From Hormoscilla sp. GUM202 (GTDB taxonomy: Bacteria; Cyanobacteriota; Cyanobacteriia; Cyanobacteriales; Desertifilaceae): 64,000 bases of DNA. This document shows, one piece after another, positions 24,113 through 34,446 of the stretch (its first letter is position 1; the number at the start of each line of letters is the position of its first letter). A program made the position numbers and the translations under genes. The notes beneath the pieces are model-generated. The model was not told the origin of the DNA and searched no databases. It worked only from the letters and a program-made list of their open reading frames with translations. The DNA lies in NCBI GenBank assembly GCA_005518205.2, contig RFFC02000003.1:154248-218247 (forward strand), written 5' to 3'.

Positions 24113-26500
24113 GTGTGATTCGTTTAGTGTAAATCACCGGTGAATAACCGATGAGGGACCATTACCAGGACACCATTAGTCCTGAGAACTTATAGATGAT
24201 ACCGGTGAAAGCCCGGTCCTCCAGGTGCAGGAGTGACAGCACCATCCCTCCGGTAGCGATGGCATCAATCCGGAAAGCGGGAAGGAAAGACGCCCTGACT
24301 GGTAGCCTAAACTGGTCAACGTCGAGCAAGTGCTCATGGGTAATAAGATGAAGACTTGATAAATGTCGTTATTCTAAACCAGTGCAATAAGGCTGACACA
24401 CTGGCCCAAAAGGGAAAGGATAGCGGTCGCTGACAGATTGCACGCCGATCAGCAAGCACTGACAATAAACCCGGCAAATAGAGTCGCCCTAAAAGCACAA
24501 CCAATCGTCTATAGGAACGAGGTAACCTAACTAGACCTCTCTACCACCGGTCGATAACGGTAGAGTAACCACCACAGGTGAAACATCTGCTTACATTTGG
24601 CAGGGAATAGTTGGGAAAGATTGAGTGGAGAAGCAAGCCTGGCTGTAATGGACAGGATAAGCCAACGCCACCACGGTTTCGTAAAAACAGTGAAACAAGT
24701 AGTAGTGAATATGTCACGGAACATCGCAAATAAGCGAATGTATGACTGGAAGGCAGTCCCCTGGCGTAAGCTGGAGAGGATAGTTTTTAAGCTACAAAAG
24801 CGGATCTATAGAGCGGCCCAAAATGGCAATAAACGCAAAGTTCGCATGCTCCAAGGATTGTTGACAAGATCCTGGTCGGCCAAAATGATCGCAGTACGAC
24901 AGGTAACAAGGGAAAAAGACGGCAGGAATAGATGGAGTAATAGCCATCAAACCCTCTGAACGTCAACCAATGGTAAGGTCAATGAAAATCACCGGCGACA
25001 TGAAAGTAAAACCTACTCGCAGAGTATGGATACCTAAACCGGGGAGAAACGAAAAAAGACCACTAGGAATACCAACGATACACGACCGCGCATTACAAGG
25101 AGTAGTCAAGATGGCATTAGAACCCGAATGGGAAGCTACCTTTGAACCAAACTCCTATGGATTCCGACCAGGACGCGGATGTCACGACGCGATTCAGGCG
25201 ATATTCAACAGTATCAAACACTCACCTAAATGGGTATTAGATGCAGACATCGCCAAATGTTTTGATAAAATCAACCACCAATACCTACTGAACAAACTGA
25301 ATACCACATCACGAATCCGCAGAATAATTCGGGGATGGCTAAAAGCCGGCGTGATGGATCGGGGAGTCCTCCAAAGGACGGAAGCAGGAACGCCACAAGG
25401 CGGAGTAATATCACCTCTTCTCGCTAATATAGCCCTCCACGGGCTAGAAGAAAAAGCAAAAGAACAGGTAAAGCAAACCATAAATCAAAGGAGCCAACTA
25501 ACTATAGTCAGGTATGCCGATGATTTCGTAATAATCCACCCCGATCGAAACACAATAGACAGAATAAAGGCAGTAGTGGAAGAATGGCTGGCCAAGATTG
25601 GACTCGAATTAAAAGCCGAAAAAACGCGGATATCCCACACACTTCATGAAAAAAACCCTGGATTCGACTTTCTAGGATTCAATATACGACAATATGAAGT
25701 AGGGAAACACCGCAGCGGGAAAGACACCCATGGGAAAACTCTTGGCTTCAAAACATTAATCAAACCAAGTAACAAGTCCATAGAGGTTCAAAAAACCAAA
25801 ATACGTGAAGTAGTCAAAAGACACAGGGCAGCCCCAACAGCGGCTCTAATAAACAAACTGAACCCAATCATACAGGGATGGAGTAACTACTTCAAAACAG
25901 AAGCCAGCTCAAAGACGTTCAAAGATATGGACGACTACCTCTGGAACCTACTATGGCGCAGGGCGAGACGCCGACACCCGAGAAAGAACCGTCAATGGAT
26001 CGCAAGAAAATATTGGGAAACTCAGGGAGGGAACAATTGGGTATTCTCCGGCAAGACAAAAGACGGCACAACAATCCACCTACTAGATCGCAGTAGTACA
26101 AAAATAGTACGCCACGTAAAGGTAAAAGGGACGGCGAGCCCAATGGACGGAAATCTGGTGTACTGGAGCAAAAGACTAAGAAAAAGCCCAGACGTAAGCA
26201 CAAGAGTAATTAACCTGCTAAAACGTCAAAACGGCAAATGTGAACATTGTGGCCTAACCTTCAGGGAAGGAGATAAATGGGAAGTGGATCACATCCAACC
26301 AATCTCTCTGGGGGGCAAAGATTGGTACACAAACCTACAATTACTACACGATTATTGCCACGACATTAAATCTGCCAAAGATGGCAGCAGAACGGGAAGC
26401 ACCTGGACACAGGATATCGAAACTGAGGAGCCGGATGAGGTGAAAGTCTCACGTCCGGTTTTGAAGACGAGTCGGGAGGGTGACCTCCTGGCTTAGTTTA
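24113..26500 (+). mobile_element. Group II intron with RT-maturase (frameshifted)
   Basis: The ribozyme begins GTGTGATTCG at 24113. Domain I landmarks include GGCATCAATCCGG, GGTAGCCTAAAC and CTGGCCCAAAAGGGAAAGG. The protein gene occupies domain IV. Domain V is GAGCCGGATGAGGTGAAAGT followed by CTCACGTCCGGTT at about 26428-26463. Domain VI is GTCGGGAGG...CCTCCTGGC ending near 26500. It lies between the divergent ABC1 kinase and recN genes, so no coding exon is evident. The 3' boundary is approximate. Confidence 0.88.
24711..26496 (+). pseudogene. ltrA: Group II intron-encoded reverse transcriptase/maturase/HNH, frameshifted
   Basis: The N-terminal part (MSRNIANKRMYDWKAVPW onwards) is in one frame to about 24920. 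The rest, beginning TAGIDGVIAIKPSERQ, is in another frame. A short deletion or shift after VTRE (near 24915) separates them. The second part has RT motifs (PLGIPTIHDRALQ, SYGFRPGRGCHDAI), catalytic RYADDFVII, thumb/maturase X (IIQGWSNYFK) and a C-terminal HNH endonuclease (CEHCGLTF, EVDHIQP, LLHDYCHDIK). As read, a full protein needs a frameshift, so it is either inactive or relies on another copy. Such enzymes splice and mobilise the host intron and could serve the ORF-less introns nearby. Confidence 0.88.
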
Positions 26501-26578
26501 ATAACTTTGCCCACCCTAGGACTCTTTCTCGTTCCGGACATGGGTGGGCGTCTCTAAGCACGACTGACCAGTCGCCGT

Positions 26579-26600
26579 CCGATTTTTCCGGAACGGTAGG
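26579..26600. repeat. Copy of the CCGATTTTTCCGGAACGGT dispersed repeat
   Basis: One of several copies of a 19-20-bp repeat. Others: 3068-3088, 6057-6075 (inverted), about 27375-27395, 30043-30062 (inverted), a degenerate one at 30091-30109, and variants with GGNCCGAAAAATCG at about 58191-58209 and 60037-60060. This copy ends about 18 bases before the recN start. Confidence 0.8.
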
Positions 26601-26617
26601 ACAGTTGGAAATTTGAC

Positions 26618-28387
26618 ATGAGCGAATCTATGCTGGTCGGACTGCGAATAGAAAACTTTGCTCTGATAGATAGTCTAGATTTGCAATTTGGCGCCGGGAT
26701 GACAGTACTCACGGGAGAAACAGGCGCTGGCAAGTCAATCATATTAGAAGCAATAGATGCAGCCTTAGGAGGCAAAGTTAGCAGCAGATCCATCCGTGCG
26801 GGTGCCGATCGCTCAGTAGTGGAAGCAACCTTTGAACTAGATGCTAATGGGATCCAATGGCTGAAAGAACAAGAAATTGAACCGCTAGATGGGTTGTTCT
26901 TAGTCTGTAGCCGAGAACTGGCCAATCCTCAAGAAAACCGGCGCTGGCGTTGGCGCTCGCGACTGAATGGCATAGTAGTAAACCGGCAGCAGATGGAGCA
27001 ATTGCGCCTTCGTATAGTAGAAATCACTGCTCAAGGTCAAACGGTACAACTAGGGCGACCAGCACTCCAGCGGGAATGGCTGGATGTTTACGGCGGGGAG
27101 GTAGTGCTGTCAATGCGCGATGCAGTGGCTGCTGCCTTTGATGCTTGTGAAAAAGCAAGAGAGGCCCTAGATCGGCGGCGGACCACGGATCAGGTGCGGC
27201 TACAAAGAATAGATCAGCTAGAATACCAACTACAGGAACTAACGGCTGCCAACCTAGACAGCCCTGACGAATTGGAGGTGCTAGAAAAAGAAAGCCAGCG
27301 ATTAGCTCACTGTGTAGAATTGCAGCAGCAGTGCTATCAGGTATATCAAGCAATATACCAATGCGATCGGGATTCCGATTTTTCCGGAACGGTGGCAGCA
27401 GCAGACTTGTTGGGTAAAGCCGAGAGAATAATGTCCGAGATGATCGGCTACGATCGTTCACTGCAAGGGATTCTAGAAATGGTTTCTCAGGCACATATTC
27501 AAGTGACTGAAGCAGGCAGACAGTTATTCTCCTATAGCACGGCCCTGGAAAGTGATCCCCAACGACTGGAAGAAATACAAGCGAGAATACGGCAACTCAA
27601 GCTCATTGCCCGCAAGTATGGTCCTACGTTGGCGGAGGCGATCGCCCATTACCAGTGCATATCTTCAGAACTAGAAGAACTAACCAGTAACAGCCAGACC
27701 CTGGATCTGCTAGAAAAAAGCTATGAAGAGGCGAAGCATTACCTGTATGACGCCTGCTCAAAGCTACATATAGAGCGACGAGTAGCAGCAGATAAATTGG
27801 AAACTCATCTGGTAGAACAGCTCAAACCCTTAGCAATGGAAAATGTAAGGTTTAAGGTAACTTTAACGCCAAATACACCTTGCTCCAACGGATCCGATCG
27901 GGTCGTATTTGAGTTGAGCGCCAACCCAGGAGAACCCTTACAACCCTTAGTGGCAACAGCCTCTGGAGGTGAAATGAGCCGCTTTCTCCTCGCCCTGAAA
28001 GCCTGTTTCTCCCAGGTAGACGGCGCTGGGACACTCCTATTCGATGAAATAGATACTGGGGTTTCTGGTCGAGTCGCAGGGGCGATCGCCTCCAAGCTGT
28101 ATCAACTCTCCGGACAGCACCAAATCCTCTGTGTCACCCACCAACCCATTGTGGCAGCGATGGCCGACCATCACTTCCACGTCAACAAACAAGTCATACC
28201 GCAGCCAATGTCGGAAGCAGAACGCACTGTTGTCCAAGTTAAAGAACTCGACAACCAGCAGCGCCACGCCGAACTAGCACAGATGACAGGGGGACAATCA
28301 GCCACTCAAGCCTACGCCTTTGCCGAATCTCTCCTAGCTGAAGCGGCCAAATTGCGTCAATCTCTTGCGATCTACCGGGAATGTTGA
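26618..28387 (+). CDS. recN: DNA repair protein RecN
   Basis: This 589-residue SMC-like ATPase has Walker A GETGAGKS near residue 37, signature ATASGGEMSRFLLALK near 448, Walker B GTLLFDEIDTGVSG near 472 and a coiled-coil middle. RecN organises broken DNA ends for recombination. The start ATG 26618 is used. The residues SDFSGTV in the coiled coil are encoded by an in-frame copy of the dispersed repeat (27375-27395). The remainder is a normal, intact RecN. Confidence 0.95.
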   Translation: MSESMLVGLRIENFALIDSLDLQFGAGMTVLTGETGAGKSIILEAIDAALGGKVSSRSIRAGADRSVVEATFELDANGIQWLKEQEIEPLDGLFLVCSRELANPQENRRWRWRSRLNGIVVNRQQMEQLRLRIVEITAQGQTVQLGRPALQREWLDVYGGEVVLSMRDAVAAAFDACEKAREALDRRRTTDQVRLQRIDQLEYQLQELTAANLDSPDELEVLEKESQRLAHCVELQQQCYQVYQAIYQCDRDSDFSGTVAAADLLGKAERIMSEMIGYDRSLQGILEMVSQAHIQVTEAGRQLFSYSTALESDPQRLEEIQARIRQLKLIARKYGPTLAEAIAHYQCISSELEELTSNSQTLDLLEKSYEEAKHYLYDACSKLHIERRVAADKLETHLVEQLKPLAMENVRFKVTLTPNTPCSNGSDRVVFELSANPGEPLQPLVATASGGEMSRFLLALKACFSQVDGAGTLLFDEIDTGVSGRVAGAIASKLYQLSGQHQILCVTHQPIVAAMADHHFHVNKQVIPQPMSEAERTVVQVKELDNQQRHAELAQMTGGQSATQAYAFAESLLAEAAKLRQSLAIYREC

Positions 28388-28436
28388 CGAAAACCAGCAG
28401 CGCTGCGCCGAACTAGCCAGTCCCGTTAGACGACAT

Positions 28437-28505
28437 GTATATAAATAGGCAAAATCTATGCATATCAAAAAAACATGTATAGAAAATGGCTTTTTCTATA
28501 CATGT
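28437..28505 (+). terminator. Inverted-repeat terminator region after recN
   Basis: The arms ACATGTATAGAAAA and TTTTTCTATACATGT form a long AT-rich hairpin with T-runs about 85 bases after the recN stop. Similar sequences follow gltX at 21797-21870, so this is a shared repeat that may serve as terminator. Confidence 0.5.
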
Positions 28506-28569
28506 TAAGGTTCAAGGCGAAATGTTGACTAAATTGGGCAACATGCGTAACTTGCAACTGGTTTCAACG

Positions 28570-29060
28570 CAAGCGTGATGGGTCTGTGACGGGTGTGTGA
28601 TGGGTCTTGTGACGGGTGAAACCCTTACAGGGCAAGGGGTGTGATGGGTGTGATGGGTCAACTCAATTCTTTATGTTAAAAGCGAAGTAATGTTGATTAA
28701 ATTGAGCAACATGTACAATCTACAACACATGTGTGACGGGTCTGTGACGGGTATGTGATGGATCGCGTGACGGCTGAAACCTTTATGAGGCAAGGGGTGT
28801 GATGGGTGTGATGGGTCAACTCAATTCTTTATATTAAGAGCGAAGTGATAATAGAGATATATAGGGATAGATCGGTGATAAATATAAGGAGGGATTGCGC
28901 GCAACCCATCACATCCATCACTCTTGCGTCACAGACGTGCTGAAATGTAGGCGTACCAAGGGTTTGGCGCGATCGCCGACCCGTTACACATCCGTCACGC
29001 TTCCGACACGCATCCGTCACACTACACCTTATCCATCACACCACTCCTCTCCATCACCCC
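28570..29060. repeat. Iteron-like field of TGATGGG/TGACGGG repeats
   Basis: Between 28570 and 28820 the plus strand holds at least ten TGACGGG or TGATGGG heptamers, arranged in two tandem blocks of about 165-170 bp. Each block finishes GTGATGGGTCAACTCAATTC and is followed by an AT-rich stretch (TTTATRTTAARAGCGAAGT). From 28900 to 29060 the same heptamers appear on the other strand (CCATCAC, CCGTCAC). Opposed direct-repeat arrays around AT-rich DNA are typical of initiator-binding regions. No gene is evident here. Confidence 0.7.
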
Positions 29061-30162
29061 CCTGCATCTACAGCAGCGCGCAAAATATGCCCCATCGGAG
29101 GCAAGCCAATTTATTAAATCATCAACCGAGAAGGGATGGCCCCAGCAGGAACCGGTCCCCTCCGATTTACCTTTGACTACTAGGAAATTTATTTATAAAT
29201 ATTTCAAAAAAAATATTGCTAATCAAAGCTTTGGCGACATCTATCAAAGCCTCACCTCAGCATCAGCAGACCTTGGATGCTATTGCTGCTGTAATAATTA
29301 ATGAAGATGCTCCCAAACAGGTAAACTACAATCATCTAGAGCGTCGGTCCAGTAGAAGTTCTTGACAAAAAAAAGAAAATGTGAATGTACTAAATTTGGT
29401 AGCGCTCATAACAATTGTGAGCTCCGGAGCGACCCCACAGGGCCAGAGCGTGAAAAGCGGGAAAGGAGTAGAAGAACGATTTTTCGTCAATACACGGATT
29501 GCCAAATTTGTCAAGCATTATTAGTGGACCGACGCTCTAGACCAGCGCAACCTTGGGCAGGCGCGATATAGAAGGGTTCACGTCAGAAGACGAACAGGTA
29601 TTTAGAGAATTTGCTGAAGATAGAATGAGCCAATAGCTACCATCCTGATGCTTCAGTATGGCAGCAATTAATCAATCTGCTGGATATCGCTAAGGGACTT
29701 TACCAACCGATCGAGTAACTGGTGACTGGTGACCCCTGGCCCTGCCGCCTAATTGAACATGATGACTGGTGACTGGTGGTCAAGATGTAGCGATGTCCTT
29801 CGACGCCTTCTTTATGCTTCGCAAAAATGAACGGCAACAGGCATTGCCGTGTAAGTCCTGACCACCTGTGCCTTTATAATCGCTTAATGAAGAATAAGAT
29901 ATATAACCTTTAAAAGATATTAAGTCAGTGGTCAATTTTGAAGAAAGAATTTGAAGAAAGAATTTTGACTTATTCGAGTTAAACGTATTCCCCTACAATT
30001 AGCTTTGGGGGTGCCGAGACCTTATGCAGATCTTCAGTATCTACCGTTCCGGAAAAATCGGGATGCATGGGCCTTGACCCCAAACCCGACACCGTTTCTG
30101 AAAAATCGGACCGCCTTGAACTGACGCGGGTCGGAATGTTGCTGTTAGCAAGGAGTATTAAA
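29061..30162. other. Intergenic stretch with a MITE and decayed coding traces
   Basis: Outside the MITE at 29335-29541 I see no recognisable gene. Frame LIKALATSIKASPQHQQTLD with AAVIINEDAPKQVNY before the MITE, and a short frame EDEQVFREFAEDRM after it (about 29590-29630), look like remains of a disrupted gene of unknown kind. A pair of repeat copies lies at 30043-30109. The last bases before 30163 carry the ppa ribosome site. Confidence 0.4.
29335..29541. mobile_element. MITE with TCTAGAGCGTCGGTCCA ends, 207 bp
   Basis: Perfect 17-bp terminal inverted repeats TCTAGAGCGTCGGTCCA are at 29335-29351 and 29525-29541. There is no open frame of note inside. A second, partial and rearranged copy starts at 41875 with the same end and shares internal sequence (CAATACACAGATTG-like, CCCTGTGGGGTC) in inverted order. 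Confidence 0.85.
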
Positions 30163-32287
30163 TTGGATTTATCGCGGATACCAGCCCAACCAAAACCGGG
30201 TTTGCTGAACGTATTGATCGAAATCACAGCCGGAAGCAAAAATAAGTACGAATATGATAAGGATATGCAAGTGCGATTCGTTATAGTATAACGTGGTCAA
30301 ACACGGAATAATAGCCTAGGAAACTAGGAACTCTGGTCATCATGGGGGTTAAATTCCCCTCCCCCAGGTGCGGGGGTGACACCGGTCCTCAGTGCTGCGG
30401 GGCAACATCACCGTGGTGCCGAGCGAGGACTTAAATGTAGGAGAGCTGCTAGTCTAAGGGGCGACTCCGCTAGGAAAGAGGCTTATGGATAGAACAAGCG
30501 AATCTCTGTAAGTATCGTCATCTTAAACCAGCGAAAAGACTGATTACGCTGGCCCAAAATGGGAAAGTAGTTCGCGTGTCAATGTTTTGCATTCATTGAT
30601 ATCGTACCCGAAATAACTACCGGTATACAGGAGAAACCTAAAAGCCTCGCGAAATGATACCAGGGAACGAAGTAACCCCTCGTGTGCTGTCCATTTGGAC
30701 CAGTCAGATGTGAAGCGCAAGCCACGAGTGGGAGAGATGGCTCGAGAAGCTAATGCCTAGGGTAATGCCTATGGATATGCAGACGCGGGTCGGTGATAGT
30801 TGGAAGTCTTGGGTAAAGCCGTCTGAATACGTCATAGGCCCATCACTACGGTGGTTCCGAATGAATGAAGGGGTCAAATCTCATGAGACGAGGGACAACG
30901 GGAGTAATCCCTAGTAATCCTACCCATGATTTGGGCCAACTACCCAGTAGCCGTGTGCGGTGAAAGTCGCATGCACGGTTCCGAAAGGGAGGGTTGAGGA
31001 GTGATTCTCAGCTCGACCCCGACTGCCTTGATCCTGGACCGGGTGCTTTATGCTTCGGTACAATATCCTTACGATTGTGCGAGACGTTAGGGTGTAAACA
31101 GAACAATGGCTTATAACAGAGCTCTGGCCTGTAACAGCCCAACCTGGTTCCATCAGCCAGTAAACTATGTAGTCATTGAAGGTGCAAATCCTTCCCTCCC
31201 GATACAGGAGGTACACCGGTCCTAACTGCTGTGGAGTGACATCACCGGCGGTGGAGAGCAAGGACTTAAATGCAAGCAGCCTGGTAGCCTAAACTGGGTG
31301 CGCTGCTAGGAAAGATACCCAAGGGTAAAACAAGTGAACCTGTGTAAGCCTCGTTATGATAACCCAGCGGAATAAGGCTAAATACGCTGGCCCAAAAGGG
31401 AAAGGTAGTTGCGAATAGTTTTAGTCGTTAACTATTCTGTATTGCAAATGCTCCCGGGGTATAGCAGGGCCCTAAAGGTATCTAGTATTGATTACATGGA
31501 ACGTCATAACCTCTAATGAGCTATCCCTGGTATGTCTATCGGCGGATAAGTTAGATGATAAGCGCAAAGCCATTAGGGGAGGGATGTCCTAAGAAGCTAA
31601 TGCCTGGGGTAATACCTAGGATATGCTGACGTAGGACGGTGATAATAGGAAACAGTTGGAACAAGTAGTCCTGTTTAATATCACGGAACCCAGGTCTTTC
31701 ATTAGGGCTGAGGGTAAACTGCCTCGGATAAATGAGTGGTAAGAATGGTTAGCAGACGCCATGCCACAACCAGAAAGGGACAAACGAACAGACTGCAAGG
31801 CCAAACAGGGGTAACCCTGGAGTAAGCTGCCAATGACAATGGCCTATTACCCAGTAGCCGGATGCGATGAAAGTCGCAAGTCCGGTTCCGAATGGGAGGG
31901 TTGAGAGGCGACTCTCAGCTCGACCCCGACCACGGCTTTGTCCCCAATACCCTAGCCGACGATGGCGACCCCCTCGATGGTATGGTGATGATGGATCAGC
32001 CCACTTTCCCGGGTTGCGTGATAGCGGCGCGGCCAATAGGAATGTTGGAAATGATTGACGGGGGAGATCGGGATGAAAAAATTCTCTGCGTGCCCGACGA
32101 TGACCCGCGCTATGCTGAGGTAAAATCCCTCCAAGATGTGGCACCCCATCGGTTGGATGAAATTGCCGAATTTTTCAGAACTTACAAAAATTTAGAGAAG
32201 AAAGTTACTGAAATCCTCGGCTGGAAAGATGTATCGGAGGTGATGCCTCTGGTGGAAAAATGTATTAACGCGGGAAAAAAACAGTAA
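30163..32287 (+). CDS. ppa: Inorganic pyrophosphatase, gene split by two group II introns
   Basis: Three exons join to a 171-residue family I pyrophosphatase. Exon 1 is 30163-30270, exon 2 is 31025-31076 and exon 3 is 31932-32287. The product begins [20 protein letters not shown]. The joins read [18 protein letters not shown] and VQYPYD(Y)GFVPNTL. Exon 3 supplies [13 protein letters not shown] and the C-terminal helix. The active-site DGDPLD and Y.YDYGF motifs are complete only after splicing. The start is TTG 30163 behind AAGGAG with 7-base spacing; an upstream ATG at 30067 is less likely. The enzyme hydrolyses pyrophosphate and is essential, so both introns must be spliced unless another ppa exists. 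Exons are otherwise undamaged. Confidence 0.94.
30271..31024 (+). mobile_element. ORF-less group II intron 1 in ppa (754 nt)
   Basis: It starts GTGCGATTCG after codon CAA. Domain V is AGCCGTGTGCGGTGAAAGTC and on to CACGGTTCC at about 30950-30982. Domain VI is GGGTTGAGGAGTGATTCTCA and then GCTCGACCC. The 3' end is placed at 31024 because this restores the ppa frame. No protein is encoded; splicing would need a maturase in trans. Confidence 0.92.
31077..31931 (+). mobile_element. ORF-less group II intron 2 in ppa (855 nt)
   Basis: It starts GTGCGAGACG inside the tyrosine codon of the YPYDYGF motif. Domain V is AGCCGGATGCGATGAAAGTC with CAAGTCCGGTTCC at about 31857-31890. Domain VI is GGGTTGAGAGGCGACTCTCA and then GCTCGACCC. 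The end at 31931 restores the reading frame. Exon 2 between the two introns is only 52 bases. The intron belongs to the same class as the copies at 33482 and 50339. Confidence 0.92.
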
Positions 32288-32399
32288 CTGACGGTAGTCT
32301 GAGCTAGCTGGGGTGCGGGTAGGAACCAACTGGCGGCTCAGATAATAAACCATCACACTTCACCTTGCCAAAATCTTCACCTCAAACAGCTAAGAAAGT

Positions 32400-33166
32400 G
32401 ACGATCGCTCCTGATAAATTTACAGTAGAGTTCTGGGGAGTCCGAGGTGAGATTTCTTCCCCGGGCAGGGAGACAATGGGGCTACAGAGGTAATATCTCC
32501 TGCGTGACAATGCGGGTAGGTAATCAATTCTCGATCTTTGATGCGGGCACCGGTGTGAGGGTGCTGGGAAGGCATCTACTCCGCCAGATGCCCGTGGTGG
32601 CCCATCTATTCTTGACTCACTGCCTTTGGGACCGGATCCAAGGATTCCCGTTTTTTGTCTTGGGTTTTATTCCGATAAATCATTTTCACGTTTACGGGGC
32701 GTCGGTAGCTAATGGGGCTTCAGTGGAACAGCGCCTGTTTGAGCAGATGCTGCCTCCCAATTTCCCAGTGATGATTGCGATCGTGGAATCGGATATGAAG
32801 TTTTACGATCTAGAACCGGGGTCGGAACTGGCCATAGGTGAGGTGGAGATTGAAACGGTCTGCCTCAACCCAACTAATTGCGCTACTGGCTACCGGGTGA
32901 GTTGTCAGGGACATACCGCAGTATACGCTACGGATACATTACTGCTAAGCGATCGCTTAGATAAAAATCTCCTGCATTTAGCCCGGAACGCGGATATATT
33001 GATTTACGATGGTACAATAGAGTCGGCAAGCGATCGGTTTCATTCCTTTAACACCGACTGGAAAGATTTTATCTGGAAGACGGGCATTGAAGTGGCAAAG
33101 GCGGCTGGGGTTCAGAAGCTGGTAATTTGTCACCACGACCCCTGCCACAACGATCGGTTTCTATAA
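32400..33166 (+). pseudogene. Decayed MBL-fold metallo-hydrolase
   Basis: The reading starts FTVEFWGVRGEISSPGRETM, typical of cyanobacterial MBL-fold hydrolases, then shifts frame near 32478 to YRGNISCVTMRVGN. From there it is open to 33166. The metal motif THxHxDH reads THCLWDRIQGF: the second histidine is leucine and the third is arginine. The protein also stops at CHHDPCHNDRFL, earlier than relatives. Loss of ligands plus a frameshift indicate a dying gene next to the intron-split ppa. Confidence 0.78.
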
Positions 33167-33276
33167 CTTATGGAAGCTCAATTAAAATCAGTCTTTCCTC
33201 ATGGCTTACTAGCCCGGGAAGGCATGAGTCTGGAAATCGGAAATTGAGCAATTGTTAATTGAGAAATTGTTAATTA

Positions 33277-33435
33277 GGTGTTGCACATTCTCACCGATGA
33301 TAGTTGATAATTTTCGCTCTTTTGCTAATTGCTAATTGCTAATTGTGAATAAACAAAAAAAGAAATTAATAGGCAGATGTCACCGTAAATAATCACTTCA
33401 AAACAATCCCTATCATCACATAATTGTGCAACGCC
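33277..33435. mobile_element. MITE of the IS1-like family, 159 bp
   Basis: Ends GGTGTTGCACATTCTC and ATTGTGCAACGCC. An 8-bp duplication GTTAATTA flanks it at 33269-33276 and 33436-33443. The interior is AT-rich and carries short repeats of TAATTGCTAATTGC type. Confidence 0.88.
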
Positions 33436-33481
33436 GTTAATTATTTATTCATGTCTATAGTAAGTCGTGCAGGATTTATGC

Positions 33482-34413
33482 GTGCGAGACGTTAGAGCGT
33501 AAACAAGTCAGTGACTTGTAACAGCCCAAGTTGGTTTCATTAGCCAATGAACTATGGAGTTTTTGAGGGTCCAAATGCCTCCCTCTGGATACGAGAGGTA
33601 CACTGATCCTAACTGCTGCGGAGCGACATCACTGGCGATGGAAAGCAAGGACTTAAATGTAGGTTACTTGGCAGCCTAAGCTGGGGACGCCGCTAGGAGA
33701 GATACCTGTAACTAAATAAGGTGAACCTGTGTAGACTTCGTGGCTTGCAACCGGCGAAATAAAGCTGTCGCTGGCCCCAAAAAGGGAAGGTGGGTGCAGA
33801 TAGCTGTGCGTAATGGCTATCCTGTATGGCGTGAACCCCTGGAGTGTAACAGGGGTCTAAGGATATCAATATTGACTCCATGAAACGTTATAACCTCAAT
33901 TCAGCAGTCCCTCTGGACAAGTTAGATGTTAAGCGAAAGCGGATTGGGGAGGGATGTCCTAAGAAGCCAAAGCCTGGGGTAATGCCCAGGATATGCTGAC
34001 GTCGGACGGATATGGCGGAAAGTCAAGGGAGAAAGTAGCCCCAAAATGGTACGGTACTAGATGCTGACCCCTTTCAAGGGATTCACGTCAAAAAGTATAC
34101 ATGGTGGATGAAGTCCTCGGCCAGGTAAAGAAGAAAAAGCGGTCCCTCTCGAAGAAGGCCCACGTTAGTAAAGAGTGCATTAATGGGTTAAGCCTTTCGC
34201 CCGCACTCACCCCCCGGCGCCAGGCATCAAGTAGTCTGCTGTAAAGCACAACCACGTAAGGGCAAAATTTCATGAGACAAGGACAGGAAAGGGCAACCTA
34301 ACCAATGTCTACCCATGACAAAGGGTCCGTCAACCAGTAGCCTCCTGCGGTGAAAGTCGCAAGTCCGGTTTTGAAAGGGAGGATTGAGGGGTGACCCTCA
34401 GTTCGACCCATCC
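33482..34413 (+). mobile_element. ORF-less group II intron, about 930 nt
   Basis: It starts GTGCGAGACG, identical to ppa intron 2, and shares GGTACACTGATCCTAACTGC, GGCAGCCTAAGCTGG and CGCTGGCCCCAAAAAGGGA. Domain V is AGCCTCCTGCGGTGAAAGTC with CAAGTCCGG at about 34340-34370. Domain VI ends TTCGACCC. The 3' end is approximate. The upstream sequence ATGTCTATAGTAAGTCGTG could be a short 5' exon, but I cannot recognise a gene across it. Confidence 0.87.
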
Positions 34414-34446
34414 AACTGAGATGGTGTTGAAACTATTATCAGGCGG

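Noticed and set aside
28895..29176. Histidine/proline-rich protein on the plus strand
   Set aside because: It is a translation of the iteron-like repeats with no start signal or family.
30271..31931. ppa as a pseudogene broken by insertions
   Set aside because: Both insertions are full-length sense group II introns, and exact removal restores every reading-frame junction, so splicing is the better explanation.
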